Source: Cristatella mucedo
Lineage: Eukaryota > Bryozoa > Phylactolaemata > Cristatellidae
Length of the DNA: 64,000 nt
Direction: 5' to 3'
Assembly (NCBI GenBank): GCA_009760855.2
Contig: WPIO01000003.1
Location: forward strand, 3,914,001-3,978,000
Part shown: positions 54,580-64,000 of the stretch, piece after piece
Layout of the letters: every line of letters starts with the position of its first letter
Numbering within the stretch: the stretch's first letter is position 1
Notes under the pieces: model-generated
What the model was told of the DNA's origin: nothing
Seen by the model: only the letters and a program-made list of their open reading frames with translations
Database searches by the model: none
Translations under genes and position numbers: made by a program

Positions 54580-55464
54580 TTGAGAACAGCGATCGGTCTG
54601 GCAGACGAAGCACTGGCGTGGTTTAAATCGCACTTGTCTGATCGTGTCCAATCCGTGTCGTGTGGGGGTCAGGTCTCACACACGACATGGGTCACCTGTG
54701 GAGTCCCTCAAGGGTCCGAACTCGGTCCCTTGCTATTCTCCATTTATACACAACCTCTGGTTATTAAGGTCCATGGAACAGGATATCACTTTTATGCTGA
54801 CGATACTCAGTTGTATTTGACATTCAAGCCGTCGGAATCTGCTGCAGCAACTGAAAAACTGAATTCTTGCTTTGCCGATATTCAATCTTGGATGTCGGAA
54901 AACTTCCTGAAATTAAATGATTATAAAACCGAACTGCTGCTCATAGGACACCCTGAGCGTGTGGCTGGATTAAAAGGCTTTGGTCTTCTAATAGGTGATG
55001 CTATTGTGCGACCATTACCACGTGCTCGAAATTTAGGTGTCATTTTTGACAGCTGCCTCAATTTCAAAAGCTTCATTCAGAAGACTGCTTCTACAGCTAG
55101 CCATCACGTCCGATCCCTATCCAAGATTAGAAGCTGTCTCCCACAGTTTCTTGTAGAATATGTAACTAGCTCCTTAGCTCTGTCTCGGCTTGATTATTGT
55201 AATTCCCTTTTGGCTGGGCTACCGAAGAAAGCTATTAGGCCACTGCAGCTGGCTATGAATATGGCTGCAAGGCTATTCTTCCAGTCCCAGGGGTTTGAGC
55301 ACGTGCGTGTCTCCTTTGCTAAAAAAGCAAAAGGGTGGATGCCGGGTGAGCAACGGATACAGAGCAAAGTTCTTACGCTGACCCACAAGGCCCGCCACGG
55401 CTTGGCTCCTAACTGCTGCATCAGTTGCAGCCTGTGCGCACCCTCAGTCCTGTGCGGACAATAA
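54580..55464 (+). pseudogene. LINE family A ORF2, reverse transcriptase part
   Basis: A 294-codon open segment with the RT palm motifs GVPQGSELGP and YADDTQLYL, followed by the LKLNDYKTELLLIG block and the [19 protein letters not shown]-terminal segment. It is separated from the endonuclease part by frameshifts and ends early relative to the copy at 1-510. Confidence 0.88.
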
Positions 55465-55826
55465 ATTAGCTGTTCCATTCCTCCGCTTAAAGACCGTTGG
55501 CGACAGAAGCTTGAGCTTTGCAGGTCCTAGACTGTAAAACTCGCTTCCACAATTCTTACGCAACGACAACTACTCGCCTACTTCCGACCATGGCTCATCC
55601 TTTTCAGCGGTCATGAGCTGCTACTTCTATGCTACTCACTACTTCAACTGCTCTCCTGACTCTGCTATGCTTCCCACTTCCTCTTTGTTGCGTGAGACGA
55701 AATCTGTTGGCTACCGAATGCGTAACGAAAGCCGCTTAGGCTGTGAGTGCGCTATACAAAACTCTCCTGCGTAACACCCACATGGTCTTTATGACTTTGT
55801 GGAGTTACAGACGGAGATACATACAT

Positions 55827-56125
55827 TCAATTTGGATGGGTTTCGGCGGACCGCTAGTCAGGGTTCGCCCTCGTTGCTGCCTTGACCAGCATTAGCCGTC
55901 TAGCGGATGCCCTGATGCCCTGTCGCCGATCAAAGCAAGCGAAATGGTTAGCGCTTGGCGACAAAAGTGCCATTTTAAGCGTACGAAGTCATTCACACAG
56001 TGCACCTGGATTCGAGCCCAAGCACGTGAATGGAATTTGCTACATTTGCTAGATGCTTTAGGGCCATTCGCTGAACGGCGAACGAAAAGTAGTCTCCAGA
56101 GCCCAATCGTAAGAGCATTTGACCT
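55827..56125. other. Spacer without recognised features
   Basis: No supported gene or repeat. Confidence 0.45.
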
Positions 56126-56225
56126 TTAATCCTAATAATAAGAATAATAATAACACACTTGATAAAGCGCCGCAAGAGAACCCAATCTCTTTCTAGGCGC
56201 TTTACATTTGCTGCAAAGGAAACAG
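56126..56225 (-). mobile_element. LINE family B tail fragment
   Basis: (AAT)n-like start, then 'acccaatctctttctaggcg' and 'ctttacatttgctgcaaagg', the complement of the family B 3' tail. Confidence 0.8.
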
Positions 56226-56693
56226 ACCTGCAAAGGAAGTCCTAGAAGTTGAAGGCTCGTATTCTGCTCCAGGCCAACATAAAGTCCTGTTGCAGACGGC
56301 TTCCGGTCGCTTTGTATTTTTAAATTACGGACGCTATTCCATTCAACTGTAATGGCATCAGCCGTCCAGGGGGCTGCCTCCAGCTCCGCTTGCAAAGCAA
56401 AACTTTCAACTGTGGCGCCGAAGCGTCAATCCTACTTATGTCTCACCCACTTCTTTACCAGCATCTGCTCAAGATCACAATCGAGCGTTCGAACGCGCGT
56501 TTATTATAAAATATAAAGGACGCTTAAGCAGGCAGGCGCATCTTTAAGAAGTCGACAGTCATGCAACGCTGGCTAGAGCACTAGGAAAATAGCTTGGACA
56601 TTTCGGCACAACAACTTCGAATGCACAATTCGATCGTCGACTGAGGACTGAACCGTGGTTGAGCAAGGTCTTGGCACTCTCTCTCTTTCTCTC

Positions 56694-56740
<47 letters not shown>

Positions 56741-57580
56741 CTCTCACTCATCGCTCCTTCTGTCGTGCTAGCAGTTCTTTTTCGACTGCCGGGGTGCATT
56801 GATTGTTTCGCTTGTCGCGACACCCCGAGTCAAGTCGTAGTCGTGGCTTGTGCCGGTAGCGGGATCGGGTAAGCGTCGGCAAATATCATTCGCCTTGACG
56901 CTCGAGCGTGGCATTCTGTAGCCGCCGAATGGCATCGTAGCTTTGTTCGTAACCAAGTGTAGGCACACAACCCTCAGGCCGATATGACGGTGACATTAGT
57001 CTTAGCGTAGAAGACCTTTGTTGCCGCTTTTCGAGACTTGACTGAAGTAGGTGATAGTTTGCGCCGACTGGTGAGCGAGGCTTTGCGACTCATAGCTGAG
57101 TGTAGATATCCTGGAAGATGCGAACAATTTCCCTTAGCAGAGCGGCCGTTCGCTATGTGGCGCGTGTGTGGAGCTCCAGCTTATGTCACGTGATCGGTCT
57201 GTCTACTGAACGACCGGTGAAATACGGCTACTAGTGCTCGGCGGCGAAAGACCGATCGTGGCGAGTCGAGCGAGTCGCACGACTCGGCTTGAGCTTCGCG
57301 TCCACTAAATATGGCAGCATTAATGCCTGGGGCCTGTGAGAGAAATACCGCAATGTACGAGGGAAGCTAAAACCACTGAAACGAAGCGGTACTAATCGCG
57401 GGATCGTTTCTCTGGCTCTGGACGGTGCGGAATCGTGAATGCTGGTATCGCGAACCGGAGTGTGCCATATCCTGTAGCAACATCCTGCTTTAAGAGCGGC
57501 AACAAGCACTAGCTGTACCTCGCTAACGTAAATCTAAGTCTGCAGCTACAGAACTGACCGAGGTAGTTGCTCCGGTTGTT
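56226..57580. other. Intergenic stretch with (CT)n microsatellite
   Basis: A (CT)n tract fills about 56677-56737. The remainder is moderately GC-rich (56760-57540) with no recognised coding family. Confidence 0.5.
56677..56737. repeat. (CT)n microsatellite
   Basis: About 60 bp of CT dinucleotides with two interruptions. Confidence 0.95.
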
Positions 57581-57680
57581 GGACATTCCTCCCCCCCGAC
57601 ATTGCCCCGAACATTTCCCCCCCTAGTGGACCCTAGGACATCCCCCCGACGTTTGCCTCTGTAGTACATTTCCCCCATAT
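57581..57680. repeat. C-rich 'acattt/cccccc' repeats, left side
   Basis: Several units of the type 'gaacatttccccccc' and 'gacattgcccc' occur. Their reverse complements ('gggggaaatgtccg', 'ggaggaatgttcgg') occur at 58868-58940. The pair brackets a family B LINE end and a telomere-like array. Confidence 0.75.
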
Positions 57681-57927
57681 GTTCATGCTCTATTCAAATG
57701 AAATCAAGTCAGTATAATTGGACGCTTTGTTAATTCCGTATGACATATTCACTGATTGGCCTTGCACTACACAGTTAATTTGAGTAATCTAATCACAAAA
57801 ACTGTACTTTCATGTTTTTCTCAATGAACCACTGATAGGCTAATTAGATCACTCTCGAAAAACGAGCAGTAAAAAGGTGCAAACAATCGCGGTACTCCGC
57901 ACAACGCATATTAGTATATACAGGTAT

Positions 57928-58740
57928 GTAAACCAATCAGCTCCACAATCAAGTCTGCCTAATTTCAGATACCTAACATTACTAAAATTCGGGCTTGTTT
58001 AGATAAGGCTACCACGTCCACGTTGGTCCATGCATTTGTGACATCCCGTTTGGACTTCTGTAACACACTGCTTGCTGGCCTACCGGCATGTGCACTCAGG
58101 CACTTACAGCTGGTGCAAAACTCTGCAGCTAGGCTTTTCTGTAGTGAGCATCGCAGTTGCCACATCACACCACTTCTCGCCGACCTGCACTGGCTACCAG
58201 TCAAGCAATGAATCGACTTCAAGGTTTTGTCGCTCACTTTTAGGTCACTTCATTCTTTGGCTCCAGCCTATCTCTCAGATCTACTCCCCCATCTGGCCAA
58301 TCATCGTACCACTAGCTTTTTGGAATCCAACAGTTTACAAATACCTCGTACAAACTTCAAATCCTTTGGAGACCCTACATTTAGTTCTTATGCTACAAAA
58401 GCCTGGAACTCACTCCCGACTTGCGTCAGAACATTTCCTGGCTTGACCGCGTTTAAAAAGAACTTAAAACACACCTATTTAGGACAGCATTTAGTGGGTC
58501 CCTGTGATTCGTCCTTCATGTGCTTATGCGTGCCGACACTGTGCATGCTGCCACTAACCACACTTGCATGCTGACCCTGTGCACGTCACCCCTAACCATG
58601 TTATTCATGTTGTTTATCAAGCATGATATTGCTCACCATTCAATCGCGTTTCCCTTTGCAGCAAATGTAAAGCGCCCAGAAAGAGATTGAATTCTCTGAG
58701 GTCGCTTTATCAAGTGCATTATTATTATTATTATTATTAA
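57928..58740 (+). mobile_element. LINE family B (L2-like) 3' end, best preserved copy
   Basis: The C-terminal ORF2 segment is clear: LVHAFVTSRLDFCNTLLAGL, then LVQNSAARLFCSEHRSCHIT, a TGA at 58208-58210, then SLTFRSLHSLAPAYLSDLLP, FKSFGDPTFSSYATKAWNSL and TAFKKNLKHTYL. The 3' UTR ends with 'aaagcgcccagaaagagatt', 'ctctgaggtcgctttatcaa' and (ATT)n at 58717-58738. This copy defines the family tail shared with SINE-1. Confidence 0.9.
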
Positions 58741-58866
58741 ACCACAAATCCTAAAACCCTAAACCGTAACGTAAACCCTTAAACCTTAAACTATAAACCC
58801 TAAAACTCTAAACTCCAAACCGTAAACCGTAGACAGTTAACCCTAAAACCCCAAAATCCTAAACCC
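58740..58866. repeat. Degenerate CCCTAAA-like (telomere-like) array
   Basis: About 125 bp of imperfect 6-8-bp units around 'aaaccctaaaac' and 'ccttaaacc'. It resembles a decayed TTTAGGG/TTAGGG-type repeat in C-strand orientation. It begins immediately after the (ATT)n tail of the LINE, with no spacer. Confidence 0.8.
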
Positions 58867-58945
58867 TATGCCCCAGGGTGGGAAATGTCCTATCACAGGG
58901 GGAAATGTCCGGGAGGAATGTTCGGAGGTAATGTCCGTACCCCGT
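58867..58945. repeat. G-rich 'ggggaaatgtcc' repeats, right side
   Basis: Four related units, each ending in 'aatgtcc' or 'aatgttcgg'. They are the inverted counterpart of the C-rich units at 57581-57680. Confidence 0.75.
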
Positions 58946-58967
58946 TGTTCCTCAATAACGTAAAGTA

Positions 58968-59125
58968 TAGGTTAGCTGATCAAGCAGCCTCATTTACGCA
59001 GCGACAGAGGAGCCTCAACGGCTATCGGCACTGCTTGCAGCAAAGGATTGCCTACATCATGACTTGGACCCAAGACCCGGGTCATGAAGAGAGAGCACCT
59101 TACCCCTGAGCTAAGGCCCCAAGAT
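58968..59125 (-). mobile_element. SINE-2 copy
   Basis: Shows 'gttagctgatcaagcagcct', 'aacggctatcggcactgctt', 'gcaaaggattgcctacatca' and the head complement 'acccgggtcatgaagagaga'. Diverged in the B box. Confidence 0.75.
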
Positions 59126-59721
59126 CGACCAAATGCGTGCGAGTGAAAACCATGCGAAAATATTGATCGGGCTGATCGAAATGCACACGCCTTGGTGAGG
59201 GAGCTAGTCAAGCGGAAGTTGTGACAATTAACAGAAAAAGCGTACCGAGGCGTACCGAGTTTATACTATGCCCACTCGGATGCTGAATATTGCTCATCTA
59301 AGGATGCGAATTTCAGAATCGGGTGAGCTTCGAATCGGGCTCGCCCCTGGAAAGGCGCCCGGCAAGTGCGCATGCGAAGCTGGCTACTGCATACCTCGCC
59401 AGCACTGTCGCTCTCAGCTCCATCTCCCAAGTCTCTTTCCGGCGGCATGGGATCAGAGTACTTCCTGACACTTATAAATCGCCCTTTCCTGCAGCGAAAG
59501 CAAAGCAAGTGCGGTTAGTCGATGAGCTGATATAAAGCCTTGGTGAAATTCAAAACCTGCATTCCTGGCGACAGCTGCAATGGCAGAATTCTTCCCAGAG
59601 GGTTGTGGTGCGTCCATCGCTAGCCTTCCCTCTCTAGGTTAGTAATTTAGCTGTCATAACGTCTTGCACCGGAATTGTGTGCTAACTGACCCAAGCTAGA
59701 GATGGTATTGTCGACGAAAAG
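59126..59721. other. Spacer without recognised features
   Basis: Short frames only; no recognised family or repeat. Confidence 0.5.
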
Positions 59722-60025
59722 CTAAAGGTTAGCTGATAAAATAGCCTCATTTATATAGCGTCAAAAATATATAATTCTATTTGTTTGGCGCCGTAAGAGA
59801 ACTCAATCTCAGTTCAGGCGGCTAACATATGCCACGGGATCGAGCCCCAGCCTCGGACGTCAAATACCTTTACCTTAACCTTGGTCGGGGCGAGCACCTT
59901 AGCCAGTGGGCCAAACCAGCGCTGCAGAGCCTTAGCAGCTCTCCTCCTGCTTTCAGATGGCATTAAAGGATTGCCTGCTGCAGGATTCAACATCACGACC
60001 TGAGCACCCTACTCCCTTAGGTAAC
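59722..60025 (-). mobile_element. SINE-2 copy interrupted by SINE-1
   Basis: The SINE-2 body starts at 59722 ('gttagctgataaaatagcct'), is broken at about 59765, and resumes at about 59926 with 'gagccttagcagctctcctc' and 'taaaggattgcctgctgcag', up to the head at about 60025. The inserted piece is a minus-strand SINE-1. Confidence 0.8.
59768..59925 (-). mobile_element. SINE-1 copy nested in SINE-2
   Basis: The minus-strand head 'cgctggtttggcccactggc' is followed by 'taaggtgctcgccccgacca' and the B-box-like 'gggctcgatcccgtggcata'. The tail is 'gaactgagattgagttctct' ... 'aaatagaattatata'. It is in the same subfamily as 21236-21412. Confidence 0.85.
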
Positions 60026-60129
60026 TTGCGCAAAAAACTGATTCGATTATATTTTCCCCCACGAGCACTAACTGCTCACTAGCTGGTCATCAATACCTCA
60101 TTTGTGTGCGTTCGTTTAAGGCCGCGGAG

Positions 60130-60192
60130 CATAATTCAAAACAAATGTCAAGTGCCTAGAATAGATTGAGTTCTCTGAGGGCGCTATATCAC

Positions 60193-60231
<39 letters not shown>

Positions 60232-60232
60232 G
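60130..60232 (+). mobile_element. LINE family B tail fragment with (ATT)n
   Basis: 'aagtgcctagaatagattga' then 'gttctctgagggcgctatat' and an (ATT)n run to 60230. Only the tail is present. Confidence 0.75.
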
Positions 60233-60696
60233 AAGCGTGCTACGCTCAAGCATGGAAAGTAGGGCAAATTATCACAAAGCGACCGAGTTAAACTTACTAA
60301 TAGCGTGACGGTACTTAGCTGATCCCCGGCCAGTCTGAACACTTGGATGCTGCCGTATTATGGCATCGTGGCCCATAGCAATCCTTTTTTAACTGTCGAA
60401 TTTCTTACCGACAGACCCTCCCACCGAAATGCTTTCTAGACCATCTCCAAATCCACCAGGCTCTGCAACCTCATCATAATGGCGAAAGCGGCAGTGCGAT
60501 CAGTCTGCAAATGTTGCTTAGTATTGATCTCGGTGACATTGAGTATGTGACTCTAAGGTAATCAGGTGCTAGCTATTGTAACGTCCAAAATATGGCAGCT
60601 TTTTGTTTGCCAGGGCAAATCCCCATTTTAGCGCGATGGCACAAGATCAGTATCGCATACCTACGTACAAGGACAAGATGTGTATACCTAGCAGAT
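60233..60696. other. Probable 3' flank of the minus-strand gene at 60697
   Basis: No repeat or coding family recognised. It would contain that gene's 3' UTR. Confidence 0.4.
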
Positions 60697-61143
60697 CTAC
60701 GCTGAGCCGCAGCTAAATGGATAGATATTCGACTGGGCCGAAGAATAGTGATCCGATGCATCGCGAGTGAAGGCAGGCGCTGGGCGGGTTGACCCTGACC
60801 TTAGTCCTTCGGCTGGCTGTCCAGTCTTCACTGCTCCTTTCAATCCGTCGTTCGACGTCGCTGCAGTGGATCGGATGGCTCTCTGAGCATCGGCCACGGG
60901 CGACTTGGAGAGCTTCTGGCTGTCGCTCGGCCCCGACGACCGACCCATCTTCTGCACGTCGGCCGCCAGCGACTTGGTGAGCCTCTGACTGTCGCTCGGC
61001 CCCGACGACCGGCCCAGCCTCTGCACGTCGGCCGCCTGCGACTTGGTGAGCTTCATCCTCCACTCGGGAGGCAGCTGAGCTCGCTTCGCCTCCATCTGAC
61101 GCTGGATGGTCGTGCAGTGCACGCACTGCACCGTCATTTGCGA
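60697..61143 (-). CDS. Unrecognised protein, last exon with 23-residue repeats
   Basis: The exon starts after an acceptor (gttgcag, AG at 61145-61144) and ends at TAG (60699-60697). It encodes 148 residues: SQMTVQCVHCTTIQRQMEAK, PPEWRMKLTKSQAADVQ, then tandem 23-residue units built on L-T-K-S-x-A-A-D-V-Q-x-x-G-R-S-S-G-P-S-D-S-Q (two good copies and a third, partial one), and a Ser/Pro/Ala-rich tail ending SNIYPFSCGSA. The repeats show as a 69-bp DNA period at about 60900-61050. GC-rich third positions resemble RALGAPB and differ from the neighbouring AT-rich DNA. It joins in phase 0 to 61310-61464. I do not recognise the family. It is hydrophilic and probably a disordered cytoplasmic tail. 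Confidence 0.6.
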   Translation of the reverse strand, partial: SQMTVQCVHCTTIQRQMEAKRAQLPPEWRMKLTKSQAADVQRLGRSSGPSDSQRLTKSLAADVQKMGRSSGPSDSQKLSKSPVADAQRAIRSTAATSNDGLKGAVKTGQPAEGLRSGSTRPAPAFTRDASDHYSSAQSNIYPFSCGSA

Positions 61144-61309
61144 CTGCAACGGTAGTGGGCGGGCGGGCGGGCGTGACGTGACGTGACGTGACGTGGTGGG
61201 TCGTTCATTCTCGAGCTCTGAGCCTGCGACCGAGCCGCCGGGGCACCACCTTGCGAACATTCTCGTCGGACGGCAGCCGGCGTGCGGCGCTGGCTGCTGC
61301 TCCACTTAC

Positions 61310-61464
61310 TGTCTTGTAGTTAACGTCTTCCTCATCTTCCTGATTATCGTAGAACAGCTGCGAGGCAGGATTGCCGAGGACGTAGAGGACCGGAAGGGCT
61401 GCCCACTGTACGAGTGCGCTCTGCGTCACGCTTTGATTCTTGTGCCTCATGTAGTGCAGTCGGG
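61310..61464 (-). CDS. Unrecognised protein, penultimate exon with hydrophobic segment
   Basis: Bounded by acceptor ctccattccag (exon begins at 61464, two bases completing a codon) and donor gtaagt (intron 61309-61144, 166 bp). It reads RLHYMRHKNQSVTQSALVQW, then AALPVLYVLGNPASQLFYDN and an acidic QEDEEDVNYKT. The hydrophobic stretch could be the end of a membrane helix, with NPASQLFY following. Earlier exons should lie at higher coordinates, but I cannot find them in the LINE-rich right end. Partial gene, 5' end missing; the function is unknown. Confidence 0.6.
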
Positions 61465-61990
61465 CTGGAATGGAGAGAAGGAAGGAGAAAATGCGAAACG
61501 AAAACTCTTCGCTCGGGCACGAATAGGTCAATACTTTTCTCAATTTTACTTGATTTGATTTCTTGGAAGATTTACTAAAAAATCACCATTTCTTTAAGCG
61601 ACGGATTTGTAAACGTTTGGCCTAGACCATTCAGAACAAGAAGTCAGCAAAGCCACTTCCTGAATGCAGATCCTTCTTTTTCTCGACTTATTTCCGATCG
61701 TTTATCTTGGGAATAGGTGCAAAAAATAATCTATTAAGGATAATACATATGAGACTCTTGCTAGCGGCAGTCGAAACCTGCCTTAAGTAGTTCTGCAGAA
61801 GAGATCAAGGTCAGCTGCGGGGTCATGTCCTATTCCACGATCAGAATCTTCGATTGCCAAGCAGGCGCGTAGCCGGAGTTTTTCAGGGAGGGATACACCT
61901 TGACCTCGAGTGGGCGTGACTAAAAGGTATCGCAAATGTGACTCATAAAGTCATCATATATTATCTACATTCCCATAGTTTTTCTTGTTG
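61465..61990. other. Upstream intron of the minus-strand gene, no exon found
   Basis: No conserved exon or repeat is recognised between the 61464 acceptor and the LINE remnant beginning near 61990. Confidence 0.4.
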
Positions 61991-63680
61991 TGATGAGGCA
62001 GCATGTTGATTTCGTTTTAGGGCCACTTCTTTTCACAATTGATACTCTCCCTCTTGCCGGTTTGATCTCCAAGTACAATTGAGACTTTCATTTTTATGCA
62101 ATTGACAACATTTTTTAACTGTACCTGCGCTTGAATCCATCCCAGCCTATAAGTTCTTCAAAGTCTCGCAGCTCTAAGAAAATTACTCCACAGAGTCCGA
62201 CTTGCTGTGAGTGTATAAAGACTTGTACAGGAAAGCTGATTTATGTAGAGTCTCCCTGCTAGCGCTGCTGGATTTCTCAGCAGTTTTTGATACCGTTAAT
62301 TAACAAGTCTTTCTTAACCGTCTATCGCCTCGCTCGCAAGCACCGTGTTGTTATGGCTGAGGTCTTATCTCAGTGGGACAATTCAGAGAGTAAGTGTCGA
62401 TGGATAATGTTCATCCAGCGAGCATTTGACGTATGGGGTACCCCAGGGATCTACGTCGTTAGGTCCACCTCTTTCATTGTTCATGCGCTCACTCTTGCCT
62501 TTAATTTTTATTAAGATAAGCAGCTGTATTTTCTGGTTTGATAATTCCCTGCCTTCGAGCATCTCAAACTCTCGCAGCTTTCTTACAGAATTCATTGCTG
62601 ATACTCGCACTTGGATGACAGTAAACTTTGTGTAATCGAATGATGATAAAACCAAATTAATGGTTATGGGCAAACCAAGTGTTACTTATAAACTGGAAAG
62701 CATAAATATTCAAATCGGCTGAACCAGAATTTCTCCCACAGCCTCGGCCCGTAATCTGAGTGTTCTCTTAAAAAATGGCTGGTCATTAGATTGGCACATC
62801 AGCTCCGCAGTCAAGTCTACCTACATTCACATAGGCTAAATTGAAAAATAAATTCCGGCTTGCTTGAACAAGGACACTACAGCTAAGGTGGTCTATATAT
62901 TCGTGACAACCCGTCGACTATACTGCTGTAGTTCACTGCCTAGAGATCGCTTTTCCCTTACGATAACACCTTTACAGTTGTTGCAAAACTTAGCAGCTAG
63001 ACTTATCTTTTTAAACTCATAGCTGCCATATTCAACCACTTCTCACCAATCTGCGCTTGCTGTCTATCACGGCCACGTGACGAATTAAAATATTCTTTCA
63101 CTCACCTGTAGGTCCCTCTAATCTCTTGCTCTGGCCTATGAAATATCCGAATTAGTTTCACTTTAGACTTTCCATCGAGCTATTCGCTCATCCGACTCTG
63201 GTCGATTGCTAGTGACCCTTCCTGACTTAAAATTTCTCAGATATTGTGCCTCCAGTTGCAATGCTACCAAAGCTCGGAACTCACTCCCAACCTACAAGAT
63301 GGCATTTCCGATTTGATGACATTCAAAAAAAGCAGCCGAGAACCAAGCTATTTCACACTACCCTCGCCCTATCCGAATATATTGTCCTTTTACGAGGTTG
63401 TGCACAATGAAACGTTGCAAGTCCTGACTAAGGCCAGTAGTGGCATACTTTCGTGTAGCTCACACTGTCTTTTTCCTTATTTTCCTGTGCGTGATTGAGC
63501 AATTTTTACTAACCTCGGGATCCAACTAACCAGCGGTTGTGAGTCTTTTATGTGCCTTTGCATGCTTGCCTAAGCAGGATGCCTTCGTTTTCGCTAACTA
63601 TTGGTCACTACTTCTCGTGCAGTGAGTTTTAATAGCGTGAAATGCTGTAAAGTTCTCTTACGGTGTTCTACAAAAGACGT
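61990..63680 (+). mobile_element. LINE family B-like, strongly decayed
   Basis: Ordered RT remnants run on the plus strand: SLLALLDFSAVFDT (about 62250), a GVPQGST block (about 62430), and the region after the YADD box (about 62560-62680) with 'gatgataaaaccaaattaat'. They are followed by C-terminal ORF2 remnants (62880-63330) and a degraded tail near 63620-63670. Many indels. Confidence 0.7.
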
Positions 63681-63739
63681 ATTAATAAATCCTACGCAGT
63701 TTGCAATGCTTACATACGTGCCTACATAGCATCATTCTG

Positions 63740-63925
63740 AAATTCATCATTCATAATTCTCAAACTGAATGAGGATAAAGCCAACATGATGGTTATGGAC
63801 AGGGCAGGTGTCACTCAGAAATGGGAAGTCATAGCCCTCAAAGTGTGCTCGGACACAATATCCCACGTAGCCAATGCACGGACTATCGGTGCCTTATTAA
63901 AAAAAAACTACACAATCAAGCCTTC
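63740..63925 (+). mobile_element. LINE family B-like fragment, truncated
   Basis: Repeats the segment 'ctgaatgaggataaagccaa' ... 'atggttatggacagggcagg', homologous to 62630-62700 and 17680-17760. It is a second, separate remnant and is cut off by about 63925. Confidence 0.65.
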
Positions 63926-63956
63926 TTACTTTCAGCTAGATATTGTTGTGAAAAGT

Positions 63957-63996
63957 CGAGGGTGCCTAGGCAAGGAAAAATGCCTAAGCACCCTCG
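63957..63996. repeat. 16-bp inverted repeat with one mismatch, 8-nt loop
   Basis: Arms 63957-63972 and 63981-63996 pair with a single C/A mismatch around AGGAAAAA. Weaker than the two perfect hairpins upstream. Confidence 0.9.
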
Positions 63997-64000
63997 TTTG

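Larger units (their letters stand above)
52460..55826 (+). mobile_element. LINE family A, longest copy (endonuclease + reverse transcriptase)
   Basis: A CR1/L2-group non-LTR retrotransposon. The endonuclease domain starts near 52826 with LLNVRSLKTK and LDAFLLTETW. It continues after a frameshift with GGGVAIVVRKSFGYK, VAVYRPPSG, VGDFNIHVDN (about 53236) and SDHCSVSF (about 53424). The RT domain follows with FLSKILEKIVAKQL, VTCGVPQGSELGPLLFSIYT (about 54690-54750) and FYADDTQLY (YADD at 54793-54804). The 3' UTR ends near 55826. Three or more frame breaks interrupt ORF2 (near 52970, 53710, 54170 and 54505), and a deletion near 55410 shortens its end. The left boundary is uncertain; an ORF1 is not recognised. 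Confidence 0.88.

Overview
The window is animal (metazoan) nuclear DNA. The genes carry GT-AG introns, the two recognisable proteins are animal families (RalGAP beta and a choline-transporter-like SLC44 protein), and most of the rest is decayed LINEs of the CR1/L2 group, tRNA-derived SINEs, a Tc1/mariner fossil and microsatellites. I cannot name the species. The repeat types fit many invertebrates, and nothing seen fixes the phylum.

Layout. Positions 1-3400 are repeat-rich: the 3' end of a LINE I call family A, an inverted fragment of it, a SINE, and a perfect 26-bp-arm hairpin. Positions 4301-8965 hold one uninterrupted, very GC-rich minus-strand reading frame for a full-length Ral GTPase-activating protein beta subunit (RALGAPB). 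Its lack of introns is unusual. Positions 9.1-19.5 kb are intergenic, with SINEs, decayed LINEs of families A and B, AT-rich repeats and a second perfect hairpin of the same geometry.

Positions 19595-50443 hold a complete SLC44/CTL gene on the plus strand in 16 coding exons. I assembled it from splice sites, intron phase and family similarity, including a 38-bp exon (40145-40182). It encodes about 712 residues, or 725 if an in-frame duplicated acceptor of the last exon is used. Its introns hold most of the mobile DNA: LINE A and B fragments, SINE-1 and SINE-2 copies, a Tc1/mariner transposase remnant and a 230-bp GA microsatellite.

Positions 52-56 kb carry the longest LINE copy (endonuclease and reverse transcriptase, frame-broken), whose 3' end nearly matches the copy at position 1. 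Positions 57.6-59 kb have a family B LINE end fused to a degenerate CCCTAAA-like array, bracketed by C-rich motifs in opposite orientations. Positions 60697-61464 hold the last two exons of an unrecognised minus-strand gene with 23-residue internal repeats. The right end is decayed LINE sequence closing in an imperfect hairpin.

RALGAPB (minus) and SLC44 (plus) are divergent neighbours about 10 kb apart. Their functions (Ral GTPase control and choline/ethanolamine transport) do not suggest a shared pathway, and nothing here resembles an operon.
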